A DNA stretch of 64,000 nt from Alphaproteobacteria bacterium (GTDB taxonomy: Bacteria; Pseudomonadota; Alphaproteobacteria; RF32; CAG-239): assembly GCA_900769705.1 (NCBI GenBank), contig CAAGHP010000016.1:1-64000 (forward strand). The letters are read 5' to 3'. Shown here in pieces: positions 49,865 to 56,620 of this stretch. Position 1 is the stretch's first letter; each line of letters opens with the position of its first letter. The notes under the pieces were generated by a model that ran no database searches, was not told where the DNA came from, and worked only from the letters and a program-made list of their open reading frames with translations. Both the position numbers and the translations under genes were made by a program.

Positions 49865-50125
49865 TTAAATATCCAAAGCTTTGCGGTAGGTGTCCACCAC
49901 CAATTCCTGTTCGTCGCGGTCAGCAGCGTTCATTTTGCGCAGTTTCAATACGGTACGCATTGCTTTTACATCAAAGCCTGCGGATTTTGCTTCGGCAAAA
50001 ATATCACGGATATCGCTCTGAATGCCTTTCTTTTCTTCTTCCAAACGCTCAATTCTTTCAATCAGCGAGCGCAAACGGTCAACAGCTACGCCGCCGACTT
50101 CTGCTGTTACATTTTCTTCTGCCAT
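49865..50125 (-). CDS. gapR: Nucleoid-associated protein GapR (DUF2312)
   Basis: The 86-residue protein has the DUF2312 pattern RLRSLIERIERLEEEKKGIQSDIRDIF in two overlapping parts, AEAKSAGFDVKAMR and LKLRKM. GapR forms a clamp on overtwisted DNA ahead of replication and transcription in Caulobacter and relatives. The family is almost restricted to Alphaproteobacteria, which makes this the best taxonomic marker in the window. ATG 50125 follows TAAGGAG. The gene is divergent from pyk and ends at a clear terminator. Confidence 0.93.
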   Translation of the reverse strand: MAEENVTAEVGGVAVDRLRSLIERIERLEEEKKGIQSDIRDIFAEAKSAGFDVKAMRTVLKLRKMNAADRDEQELVVDTYRKALDI

Positions 50126-50283
50126 TGTTTTTCTCCTTAAAAAATTTGTCTGTAGTGTTTGTAGCAAACAAAAATTATTTTGACAAGTGGAATTTTTATC
50201 TAAAAATTATCTTTAAACTAACAAGTTTTTAACCTATATGTGTGTATAGTTATTGTAAAGTTTAACATTATGAGGAAAAAATA

Positions 50284-51705
50284 ATGCCTATTGATACACA
50301 TACAAAAATTCTAGCCACCGTAGGACCGGCAACCGCTTCGGAAGAAATGCTGGAAAAGCTGGTGCTGTCCGGCGTTGATGCTTTTCGTTTTAATTTTAGC
50401 CATGGTACGCATGAAGAGCATGCCGAACGCTATCAAATCGTGCGCAAATTGGCCGAAAAATATAAGCGCCACTTAACAGTAATTGCAGATATGCAAGGCC
50501 CTAAACTGCGTGTCGGCACTTTCAAAACCGATAAAGTCCTTCTCAAAAACGGCAGCACTTTTGTTTTGGATATGGATGAAAAGCCCGGTGATGAAACTCG
50601 TGTTATGTTGCCGCATAAAGAAATTTTTGAGGCGGTTAAAACCGGTGATATGCTGCTGCTGAACGACGGTAATATTGAACTTAAAGTCATTAAAAAAGAC
50701 GGCTACAGAATGGAAACCAAAGTTGTGGTTGGCGGTTATTTGTCAGCGCATAAAGGCGTAAACCTGCCAAATGTTAAACTGCCGATTTCCGCTATTACCG
50801 AAAAAGACAAGGTAGATTTGCAGTTTGCACTTTCTTTGGGTGTGGACTGGATTTGCCTTTCATTTGTGCAAAGCGTGGAAGATGTGCGTAATGCCCGCAA
50901 GCTTATAGGCGATAAAGCTTGGATAATTTCTAAATTGGAAAAGCCAAGCGCTATTACCGAATTGGATGATATTATTAAAGAATCTGACGGTATTATGGTA
51001 GCCCGCGGTGATTTGGGCGTGGAATGCCCGATTCAGACTGTGCCTGTGCTGCAGAAGCGTATTGTTAAAACTTGCCGTAAATATGCTCGTCCGGTGATTG
51101 TAGCCACTCAGATGCTGGAATCTATGATTAACAATCCGACTCCGACAAGAGCTGAAGTTTCTGACGTAGCAACCGCGGTTTATGACGGAGCCGATGCCGT
51201 TATGCTTTCGGCCGAAACCGCAACCGGCAGCTATCCGGCAGAAACTGTTTCAATGATGCACCATATTATCATGCAGGTTGAAAACGACCGTTCTTATTAT
51301 TCATTTATTCAGCGTGACAAAGACTTGTCCGGTTGTGAAGATATGGCAGATGCCATTACTTATGCTGCCAGCGAAATGTCTGATGTTTTGCCGAATGTGG
51401 CTGCTGTTGTGACTTATACGGCTTCAGGTTTTACCACATTGTCTATGGCGCGCGAGCGTCCTGATTTGCCGATTTTAGCCGTTACCATGTCTTTGGAAGT
51501 TGCCCGCCGTATGGGTATTGTCTGGGGTGTAAAGAGTGTGGTAAATCATGAAGTTTTCCAAAATTTTGACCGTATGGAGCAAACGGCTGTTGAGGTTGCT
51601 CAAGAAAGCAAGCTTGGTAAAAAAGGCGATTATCTGATTATCACTGCCGGATATCCGATTGGACAGAGGGGGATGACTAATTTGATTCACACCGTCCAAA
51701 TATAA
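50284..51705 (+). CDS. pyk: Pyruvate kinase
   Basis: The 473-residue enzyme converts phosphoenolpyruvate and ADP to pyruvate and ATP. Visible motifs: TKILATVGPAT, DAFRFNFSHG, IADMQGPKLRVG, ISKLEKPSAI with MVARGDLGVE (active-site Lys and metal ligands), and ATQMLESMINNPTPTRAEVSD. The C-terminal domain is complete. GAGGAAAAAA precedes ATG 50284. A GTAC-core repeat begins two bases after the stop. Confidence 0.97.
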   Translation: MPIDTHTKILATVGPATASEEMLEKLVLSGVDAFRFNFSHGTHEEHAERYQIVRKLAEKYKRHLTVIADMQGPKLRVGTFKTDKVLLKNGSTFVLDMDEKPGDETRVMLPHKEIFEAVKTGDMLLLNDGNIELKVIKKDGYRMETKVVVGGYLSAHKGVNLPNVKLPISAITEKDKVDLQFALSLGVDWICLSFVQSVEDVRNARKLIGDKAWIISKLEKPSAITELDDIIKESDGIMVARGDLGVECPIQTVPVLQKRIVKTCRKYARPVIVATQMLESMINNPTPTRAEVSDVATAVYDGADAVMLSAETATGSYPAETVSMMHHIIMQVENDRSYYSFIQRDKDLSGCEDMADAITYAASEMSDVLPNVAAVVTYTASGFTTLSMARERPDLPILAVTMSLEVARRMGIVWGVKSVVNHEVFQNFDRMEQTAVEVAQESKLGKKGDYLIITAGYPIGQRGMTNLIHTVQI

Positions 51706-51706
51706 T

Positions 51707-51816
51707 GAAACTCGTCTAGCTGGTATCTGCTAGGGATTTTTGCGCTCGTGTACTAATCTGTACACGTCGCTTAAAAATTCCGTCGCATCTACGCACGCTA
51801 TCCGAGTTTCTGAGAG
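51707..51816 (+). repeat. Nested inverted repeat R4 (GTAC-core family)
   Basis: GAAACTCG (51707-51714) pairs with CGAGTTTC (51803-51810). The core is CGTGTAC-TAATCT-GTACACG (51747-51766) and the intermediate arms GGGATTTTT/AAAAATTCC pair imperfectly. Layout and flanks (AACTCGTCTA at the left, CCGAGTTTCTGAGAG at the right) match R1, and it again begins right after a stop codon. Confidence 0.85.
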
Positions 51817-52051
51817 TTTGTGCCGGTTGCAGCAATAAGCAGCCGGTATTTTTGTACGTTAAAATTTTCTCTCTTCTGGTTTTAACGCTATCTACACTAC
51901 TATTTGCAATTTTTGAGTTAGTGTATTTTGTGCTTATGTACTGGTTTGTACACTGCGAAAAAATCTTATTTTGCATTAAGCTCATTATCCGAATTTTTGC
52001 GAGTGAGAACCGGTTGTTAGAAAATAGCAGCCGGTATTTTTGATAGGCTAA
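51817..52051 (+). repeat. Tandem hairpin block with partial copy of R1 (R5)
   Basis: GCCGGTTGC/GCAGCCGGT with ATTTTT (about 51822-51852) and ACCGGTTG/CAGCCGGT with ATTTTT (about 52009-52041) are two versions of one terminator-like hairpin. Between them, about 51932-51998 repeats the right half of R1 almost base for base (CTTATGTACTGGTTTGTACA to GCATTAAGCTCATTATCCGA). No gene is evident between pyk and 52114. Confidence 0.75.
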
Positions 52052-52113
52052 AATTTCCTTTGCTTGGGATAGATTTTATTTATCTGCTTACTAAATAGTA
52101 GATAAAAATATAT

Positions 52114-52533
52114 CTATAGTGTATAAAATTTTTTTTCGGCAGGAGAAAATGTTATTGAAGAACGGATTGAAGATTTTACTTTTGTCTGAATAGCTTCAGG
52201 CAGAGTGCCGATTATTTTAAATTTTCCATTATTATACAACTCTTTAATTTGTTGCTTTTCAATTTTTTGCATACCGCCTTTACCGCAATGAATGCAGCAA
52301 TCTTTAGTTAATTCTTCAGGCCAATCTTTTGTTGATAACTCTACTACTGAGGTCGTATCATATCTTGCGCGCAGTTTTACTTTTTCTACTTTTGAAGTAA
52401 TGTATAAATATTCCATTGTTTCGGCGTTTACTATTATAATTAAGCGATGCTCTTTATCGCTGCCTATGGGTAAGGGCGCCTTGTAAACTTTCCATCTGTC
52501 CAATGGAATCATCTTAAATGGCAAATCAATCAA
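52114..52533 (-). CDS. Putative toxin partner of Panacea-type antitoxin
   Basis: The 139-residue protein is a small beta-rich basic protein (RLIIIVNAETMEYLYITSKVE in the first half, CCIHCGKGG near residue 80) whose start overlaps the end of the Panacea/SocA-like gene by eight bases. The N-terminal half recalls compact mRNA-interferase-like folds, but I cannot assign it to PemK or another named family. Two Cys pairs close together suggest a metal or disulfide. The toxin role is inferred from size and gene order. Confidence 0.6.
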   Translation of the reverse strand: MIDLPFKMIPLDRWKVYKAPLPIGSDKEHRLIIIVNAETMEYLYITSKVEKVKLRARYDTTSVVELSTKDWPEELTKDCCIHCGKGGMQKIEKQQIKELYNNGKFKIIGTLPEAIQTKVKSSIRSSITFSPAEKKFYTL

Positions 52534-53128
52534 TTTTATCTCTTAACGCATTTAAAAAATCTTCGTCCATGGTAAATACATCGTCATGCAAGCCTTTTGT
52601 TTTAGATTTTTCTAAAGTATCAGGGTTTAGTAAAAAGTCTTTTTCATCCATTAAAAAACGATTGCCATCAACACCCAATTTTTTCTCAAATTTTTTCCAT
52701 TCAGGGTAATCATGTGAAATATCACTCAAATCAAATTGACTGAACTTTCCAAAATTTGAAATAGAAAAATCTAAAGCTTCTTTAAAACTTTCTGAAAGTT
52801 CATCATCACTTTGTGGTTTAATATAAACTGAATATTTATTAAGATTTTCAACGTCTTTTAATAAATTTGCGTCCGAAACTGCTGCACACTCAGGCAACCG
52901 GTGTTCCATTATATCTTTAGCAGCTGAAGCAATTGGTCCCTTTTTTATGGCATAATAAGAATCATCAGAAGCTAAGCATCCATAATGACGCATATGATAA
53001 CGATCTGCAAAGAATAAAATTTTTAAAAAATACATAACAGTTTGCTTGCTGTTGTTTGCAGCAGGAGCATGGTTTTGAATATAAAAAAGCGCTTGCAATA
53101 TTTTGCGCATAGAAATTGTATAAGACAT
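52526..53128 (-). CDS. Panacea/SocA-domain antitoxin-like protein
   Basis: The 200-residue protein shows Panacea (SocA-like) features: an N-terminal helix-rich segment RKILQALFYIQNHA, KQTVMYFLKILFFADRYHMRHYG, and the loop DDSYYAIKKGPIASAAKDIM. This domain occurs in antitoxins paired with many unrelated toxins, and in SocA of Caulobacter, a proteolytic adaptor. Upstream position and overlap with a small second gene fit a two-gene toxin-antitoxin locus. A ribosome-binding site AAAGGAA precedes ATG 53128. The C-terminal half is variable and may carry specificity. Confidence 0.8.
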   Translation of the reverse strand: MSYTISMRKILQALFYIQNHAPAANNSKQTVMYFLKILFFADRYHMRHYGCLASDDSYYAIKKGPIASAAKDIMEHRLPECAAVSDANLLKDVENLNKYSVYIKPQSDDELSESFKEALDFSISNFGKFSQFDLSDISHDYPEWKKFEKKLGVDGNRFLMDEKDFLLNPDTLEKSKTKGLHDDVFTMDEDFLNALRDKID

Positions 53129-53221
53129 TTTAATTCCTTTTCTTTACTAATTATATATTATTTTTATATAAAAATCAATATGTTTTATATCAGCTTGTTT
53201 AGTATTTAGTCATTTATATCA

Positions 53222-54100
53222 TTATTCCATTTCAACTGTAACTGAGCAGCTTTCGGTTGCGCCTGTACATTTTTTGCAAACTTCATTGATTTGCTGAGGG
53301 GTAATGCTTGTTAAACACTGTTTATTAGAACTCTTGCAATATTTGTCGCCGTACCAATAATTTGCGGAGTCATTATTACCTTTGCCGGAGCGCCATACAC
53401 CGGTAAAGGTAATAAAGCTGTGCAAGGGCGCAAAAACATTAGCCATGATTTCTTCACAGAATTTAGCAGAAAATGCCGGAGTTGTGGCAGCTCCGTCTGC
53501 GTCATAGTTTGCACCGCCTATTCCTATGCTGAATACGACTCTGTTCCAGCGGGAAAATAAAGAGCTGTGGTTGCCGTAAGCATCTAAAAAAGATGTGTTG
53601 TGATATGCGGCGGCGTTTTGGTCTATAGTCCAATTATCAGGGACTAATCCTAAGGCTTGTATGGTGTCAGCTATGCCGTATACATCGCCTCTGGAATTTA
53701 GTTTTTTAAAGTCTGAAAGATGTTCTACTAACCCCTGAACAAGCAGGTTATATTCTCCGATTGCCTTGGTTAGTTTAAATTTTTCCATGGCTTTGGAATA
53801 TCCGGCAATACCGCCGACACTCAGCACAGCGATTATTGACAGAACGCCCAGCATCTCAATCATGGAACGGCCAAGTTGCAACACACTCCTATTGTCATCC
53901 TTGGCTTTGAGCGTCAGCTCATTCGCCGAGGATCCAGGATGGTACATCCGATTCAATGGTATTGCCTTTATATTCCTGGATTCTCGCGATAGTTCGCTAT
54001 GCTCACACGCAAGAATGACGTTGCGAGAGAAGGCGAAAAAACGAGAGATATTACTATTTCCTTCTGTAAATTTATCGTTGCTTTTCAAATTCTTATACAT
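53222..54100 (-). CDS. Type IV prepilin-like protein 3 with repeat in the leader peptide
   Basis: Taking ATG 54100, which gives the same MYKN start and CGGAGTTA ribosome-binding context as prepilin 1, the protein has 292 residues. The GRSMIEMLGVL helix starts at about residue 77, so the leader before the Gly|Arg cleavage site is about 77 residues. Most of it (SRNVILACEHSEL through SANELTLKAKDD) is encoded by the palindromic repeat. The C-terminus has the shared Cys block (KYCKS...QCLTSITPQQI...C..C.....C). A longer start at 54148 would fall inside the leader-RNA terminator and is rejected. Regulation by structured leader 3 is likely. Confidence 0.86.
   Translation of the reverse strand: MYKNLKSNDKFTEGNSNISRFFAFSRNVILACEHSELSRESRNIKAIPLNRMYHPGSSANELTLKAKDDNRSVLQLGRSMIEMLGVLSIIAVLSVGGIAGYSKAMEKFKLTKAIGEYNLLVQGLVEHLSDFKKLNSRGDVYGIADTIQALGLVPDNWTIDQNAAAYHNTSFLDAYGNHSSLFSRWNRVVFSIGIGGANYDADGAATTPAFSAKFCEEIMANVFAPLHSFITFTGVWRSGKGNNDSANYWYGDKYCKSSNKQCLTSITPQQINEVCKKCTGATESCSVTVEME
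53880..54040 (-). repeat. In-frame palindromic repeat within prepilin 3
   Basis: The best preserved copy. On the minus strand a first hairpin reads GTCATTCTTGCG ... CGCGAGAATCCAGGA, and a second, inverted, reads TCCTGGATCCTCGGC ... GCCAAGGATGAC. The ends of the two hairpins are versions of one another in opposite orientation, like composite REP or Rickettsia palindromic elements. It remains open in the prepilin frame over its full length. Confidence 0.82.
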
Positions 54101-54126
54101 ATTTTCTAACTCCGAAATTGTTACAT

Positions 54127-54328
54127 AAAAACAAAACCCGCTGTACAAAAGCGGGCGGATGTTAGTAAACCGTATATATGCAAACGGCTCGGCTTATTCA
54201 GCCATATAGCCTTATTTAGCCGACATCCGTCCAACGGAAATCGGCATAAAAAATTTAAGTCGTTTATGCTCAAGCGACCGCATATATAAAGGGTTACTAC
54301 GCCCTGAAAGCACTATTGCACTTTCACA
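54127..54328 (-). ncRNA. Structured pseudoknotted leader RNA 3 with terminator
   Basis: Homologue of leader 1 on the minus strand. Pairings (plus coordinates): GAAAGTGC-AATA-GTGCTTTC (54306-54325); GGG/CCC (54291-54304); GTCG/CGAC (54259-54278); GCCGA/TCGGC (54219-54245) with inner TCCGT/ACGGA; GGCT/AGCC (54191-54211); AGCCG/CGGTT (54168-54189). The pseudoknot TATATATGC (read from 54280-54288) with GCATATATA (54173-54181) replaces TAGACCTA/TAGGTCTA of leader 1. Terminator CCCGCT/AGCGGG plus T-run lies at 54127-54155. The long core GTCGGCTAAATAAGGCTAT is shared with leader 1. The prepilin 3 ATG lies 26 bases downstream. Confidence 0.8.
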
Positions 54329-54332
54329 TTTT

Positions 54333-54361
54333 AATTTAGCTGAGACGTATTGAAAAGTAAA
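54333..54361 (-). promoter_or_regulatory. Promoter of structured leader 3 and prepilin 3
   Basis: TTTACT and TAAATT are spaced by 17 bases on the minus strand, so transcription should begin just before the first hairpin, as at leader 1. Confidence 0.68.
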
Positions 54362-54365
54362 GCTA

Positions 54366-54404
54366 AAAAAACACCCCTGATAAAAAATCAGAGGCGTTTT
54401 TTTT
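54366..54404. terminator. Terminator of the 54407 gene
   Basis: AACACCCCTGAT and ATCAGAGGCGTT pair around a run of A, with A- and T-runs outside, three bases beyond the 54407 stop. Confidence 0.8.
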
Positions 54405-54406
54405 GA

Positions 54407-55345
54407 TTAGTCATCCAAAAACGGATGTATCATAACCGTGCGGTAGTTGTGCATAAATTCACTTTTAACCGCTTCTGCCCTAAATCTCGGAGCCATTTGC
54501 TTGAAATAGAGATTCTTCTCGCGAAACAGCTCAACGCATTTGTTTAGGTTGATTTTCTGATTGCGGCTTTTAGCCAGCCAATCCAGAGTTTTCAAAAACA
54601 GTTCAACCGGTTTCATCAGGCTCAAATTCTGTGGAATTTGCTGAATTATATAGTCCAGAGGTTTGCCGGTGGTATCCATATCCTCAATGATTTTGTTCAA
54701 ATCATGCACAATATTACCAATCAGGCGTGTTGCTTGGATATATACCACGTCATTTTTAGAATCCGGCTCCAGCTTATCGACTAACAAGTCATGCGCATAT
54801 TCAGTCAAATCACAACCGATGTCATCATTCATCTGTTGTCCGAAAAGGTAATTTGCATTGTCCTTTTTGCGGGCTTCATCCAAATCGGCTATAGCCGGTT
54901 GGACGGAATCTGGATCAATCGCCAAGCAAACCGGAAGCATCAACAGCAGCTTGTTACGGTAAAAATGTATCAGCGTTGCAAACGCATTTAGTGGTTTGTC
55001 CGGCTTTGTCAAAGCGGCGCAGTCCCAATCAATATACATTTGCACCAGCTGCTGCACTTTGCTTTGCGGGTAGTCAACGTGGTGAGACTGATGTCTGCGG
55101 TGAATGCGTTGTATCTGCTTTTCATTAAGCCAAGGCACAGCGTATAAAAGCAGTTTGTCGCAATCGTGCAGCCAACCGGAAAGAGAATAGCGTCCGGTTA
55201 AATAGTGTTCGCGTTCCAAAAAGGCAAGCTTATGCTCAAGTGTATAAGCTTCATCCGGAATTCGCCAAAAACTGTTCGGCTGCCATTTGGCACTGATTTT
55301 ACCTAAAACCTGTTTACTGAAATCATTTAAAAAATGTATAGCCAT
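54407..55345 (-). CDS. Orphan protein with HD-like His/Asp motif, 312 residues
   Basis: The N-terminal third contains LSGWLHDCDKLLLY and IHRRHQSHHVDY, a HD...HxxxH-like pattern that resembles the metal-dependent HD/DUF5662 group. The rest is helical with no recognised motif. It is cytoplasmic (no signal). Its private promoter is TTGACT-16-TATACT (55380-55407), and the leader ATAAATTTTTAATTTTTTATATTT has no Shine-Dalgarno sequence. A phosphohydrolase role is possible but unproven. Confidence 0.68.
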   Translation of the reverse strand: MAIHFLNDFSKQVLGKISAKWQPNSFWRIPDEAYTLEHKLAFLEREHYLTGRYSLSGWLHDCDKLLLYAVPWLNEKQIQRIHRRHQSHHVDYPQSKVQQLVQMYIDWDCAALTKPDKPLNAFATLIHFYRNKLLLMLPVCLAIDPDSVQPAIADLDEARKKDNANYLFGQQMNDDIGCDLTEYAHDLLVDKLEPDSKNDVVYIQATRLIGNIVHDLNKIIEDMDTTGKPLDYIIQQIPQNLSLMKPVELFLKTLDWLAKSRNQKINLNKCVELFREKNLYFKQMAPRFRAEAVKSEFMHNYRTVMIHPFLDD

Positions 55346-55379
55346 AAATATAAAAAATTAAAAATTTATAATTGTGTTT

Positions 55380-55407
55380 AGTATACAGTTTCTAAAAAGA
55401 AAGTCAA
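55380..55407 (-). promoter_or_regulatory. Promoter of the 54407 gene
   Basis: TTGACT and TATACT are spaced by 16 bases on the minus strand. Confidence 0.7.
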
Positions 55408-55437
55408 GCATTTTGTCTAAAAATAGCCCGATATAAA

Positions 55438-55463
55438 TAAAGACCGTATTTCTACGGCCTTTA
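55438..55463 (-). terminator. Terminator of the DUF192 gene
   Basis: AAAGACCGTA and TACGGCCTTT pair (one wobble) around TTTC, about 20 bases after the DUF192 stop on the minus strand. Confidence 0.75.
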
Positions 55464-55480
55464 ACAAAATTGTGATATTT

Positions 55481-55948
55481 TTATTCCATATTTCCCAGCA
55501 GGCGGTTTTTAACTACATCTCCGACTTTTATATTGTTGGCTTTAACTTGTCCGGCATTGACTTCCAACACGGCGCGCGGACGTTTCGGCGGATAAATTCC
55601 GTCTGTTGAATAAGGCTTTGCATTTTCATAAATGTAAAAAATTCTACCTGTGGCATCAATAAATATCATGTCCAGCGGAATAAGGGTGTCTTTCATCCAC
55701 ATAGCAACGTCTATATCTTGCGGAACAATGTTTACATCCATAATCAAACCTGAATCTTCTGCCAACGAGCTGCGTCCCATTAAGCCTTGATAAAGCAGTT
55801 CTTTTGTGTCGGCAACTTCAACGTTGTATTCGTATTGCGCATTTTCAGACTGAATAATCAATTTTTCGGTTTTGTTATCATCTTTTTTAGAGCAGGCAGC
55901 AGCCAAAATCAAAGCTGATAACGCAAAAACTTTTAATAACTTATACAT
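55481..55948 (-). CDS. DUF192 lipoprotein
   Basis: The 155-residue protein has a lipoprotein signal with lipobox LAAAC (Cys19) and a DUF192 domain: VEVADTKELLYQGLMGRSSL, MWMKDTLIPLDMIFID, and RAVLEVNAGQ near the C-terminus. DUF192 proteins are small, often exported, of unknown function. TAAGGAG precedes ATG 55948. It is a single gene divergent from the OmpA-like lipoprotein gene. Confidence 0.88.
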   Translation of the reverse strand: MYKLLKVFALSALILAAACSKKDDNKTEKLIIQSENAQYEYNVEVADTKELLYQGLMGRSSLAEDSGLIMDVNIVPQDIDVAMWMKDTLIPLDMIFIDATGRIFYIYENAKPYSTDGIYPPKRPRAVLEVNAGQVKANNIKVGDVVKNRLLGNME

Positions 55949-56113
55949 AATTTCTCCTTATTCAGTATTAACACTGAAAAACAGTATAGCAAATTTTTTA
56001 CCAAATTCAATACTAAAAAAGCAGAATATATTTGTTATAAAATAGATTTTAAGGCTTGTCACGCTCAAGTATTTTTAGTAAAATGCAGCAAAATTAACAA
56101 AATACGGAGATGC

Positions 56114-56605
56114 ATGATGAAAGCGCTTGGTTTATTGGTATGTGCAAGTTTAATGTCGGGCGGATGCACCGATTTGCTTAACGGTAGGCCGTGCAGGTAT
56201 CAGCTCAAAGAAACTGTTTCGCTTATGCATATTCAAAAAACGCCGAAAACGAAAAAATTGGCTCAGGTTATTTATTTTGCTGACGGAAGTGCTAATTTGA
56301 CCAAAGCCGAAAAGTATAGTTTAAGGTTGATTGCGCAAAAAGCCCGACAAATGAATGTCGATATAACGGTTATGGGGCATTCTTCAAGCCGCACTAAGCC
56401 TGTTTCGGTGGTGGAACATACAATGATTAACCTGAATATTTCCAATCTACGTGCTGTCAATGTTATAAATGTTTTAGCCGAAGACGGTGTGCCTTTGCAC
56501 AAAATGCGCTATGAGGCGCTTTCGGACAGCAGTCCGGCCGAGTCTGAAGTAAATGCCAAAGCCGAAGCCTTAAACCGCCGTGTTGAAATTTTTTATGTAT
56601 ATTAA
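56114..56605 (+). CDS. OmpA-like peptidoglycan-associated lipoprotein
   Basis: A signal peptide with lipobox SGGC (Cys18) is followed by a short OmpA_C domain: VIYFADGSANLTKAEKYSL, DITVMGHSSSR, LNISNLRAVNVINVL and the ending LNRRVEIFYVY. It should tie the outer membrane to peptidoglycan. It is 163 residues from ATG 56114, or one less from the adjacent ATG 56117, which is better spaced from GGAG. It precedes recJ by 15 bases and may head that operon. Pal itself has a different context, so I do not name it. Confidence 0.82.
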   Translation: MMKALGLLVCASLMSGGCTDLLNGRPCRYQLKETVSLMHIQKTPKTKKLAQVIYFADGSANLTKAEKYSLRLIAQKARQMNVDITVMGHSSSRTKPVSVVEHTMINLNISNLRAVNVINVLAEDGVPLHKMRYEALSDSSPAESEVNAKAEALNRRVEIFYVY

Positions 56606-56620
56606 GGTTTTGGGCGGCAA

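Noticed and set aside
51852..52043. 63-codon hydrophobic plus-strand frame after pyk
   Set aside because: It runs through the repeat block R5; hydrophobicity comes from T-rich repeat DNA and there is no ribosome-binding site.
54101..54148. Longer start for prepilin 3 at 54148
   Set aside because: It would begin inside the CCCGCT/AGCGGG terminator of the leader RNA. ATG 54100 has a ribosome-binding site and the same MYKN start as prepilin 1.
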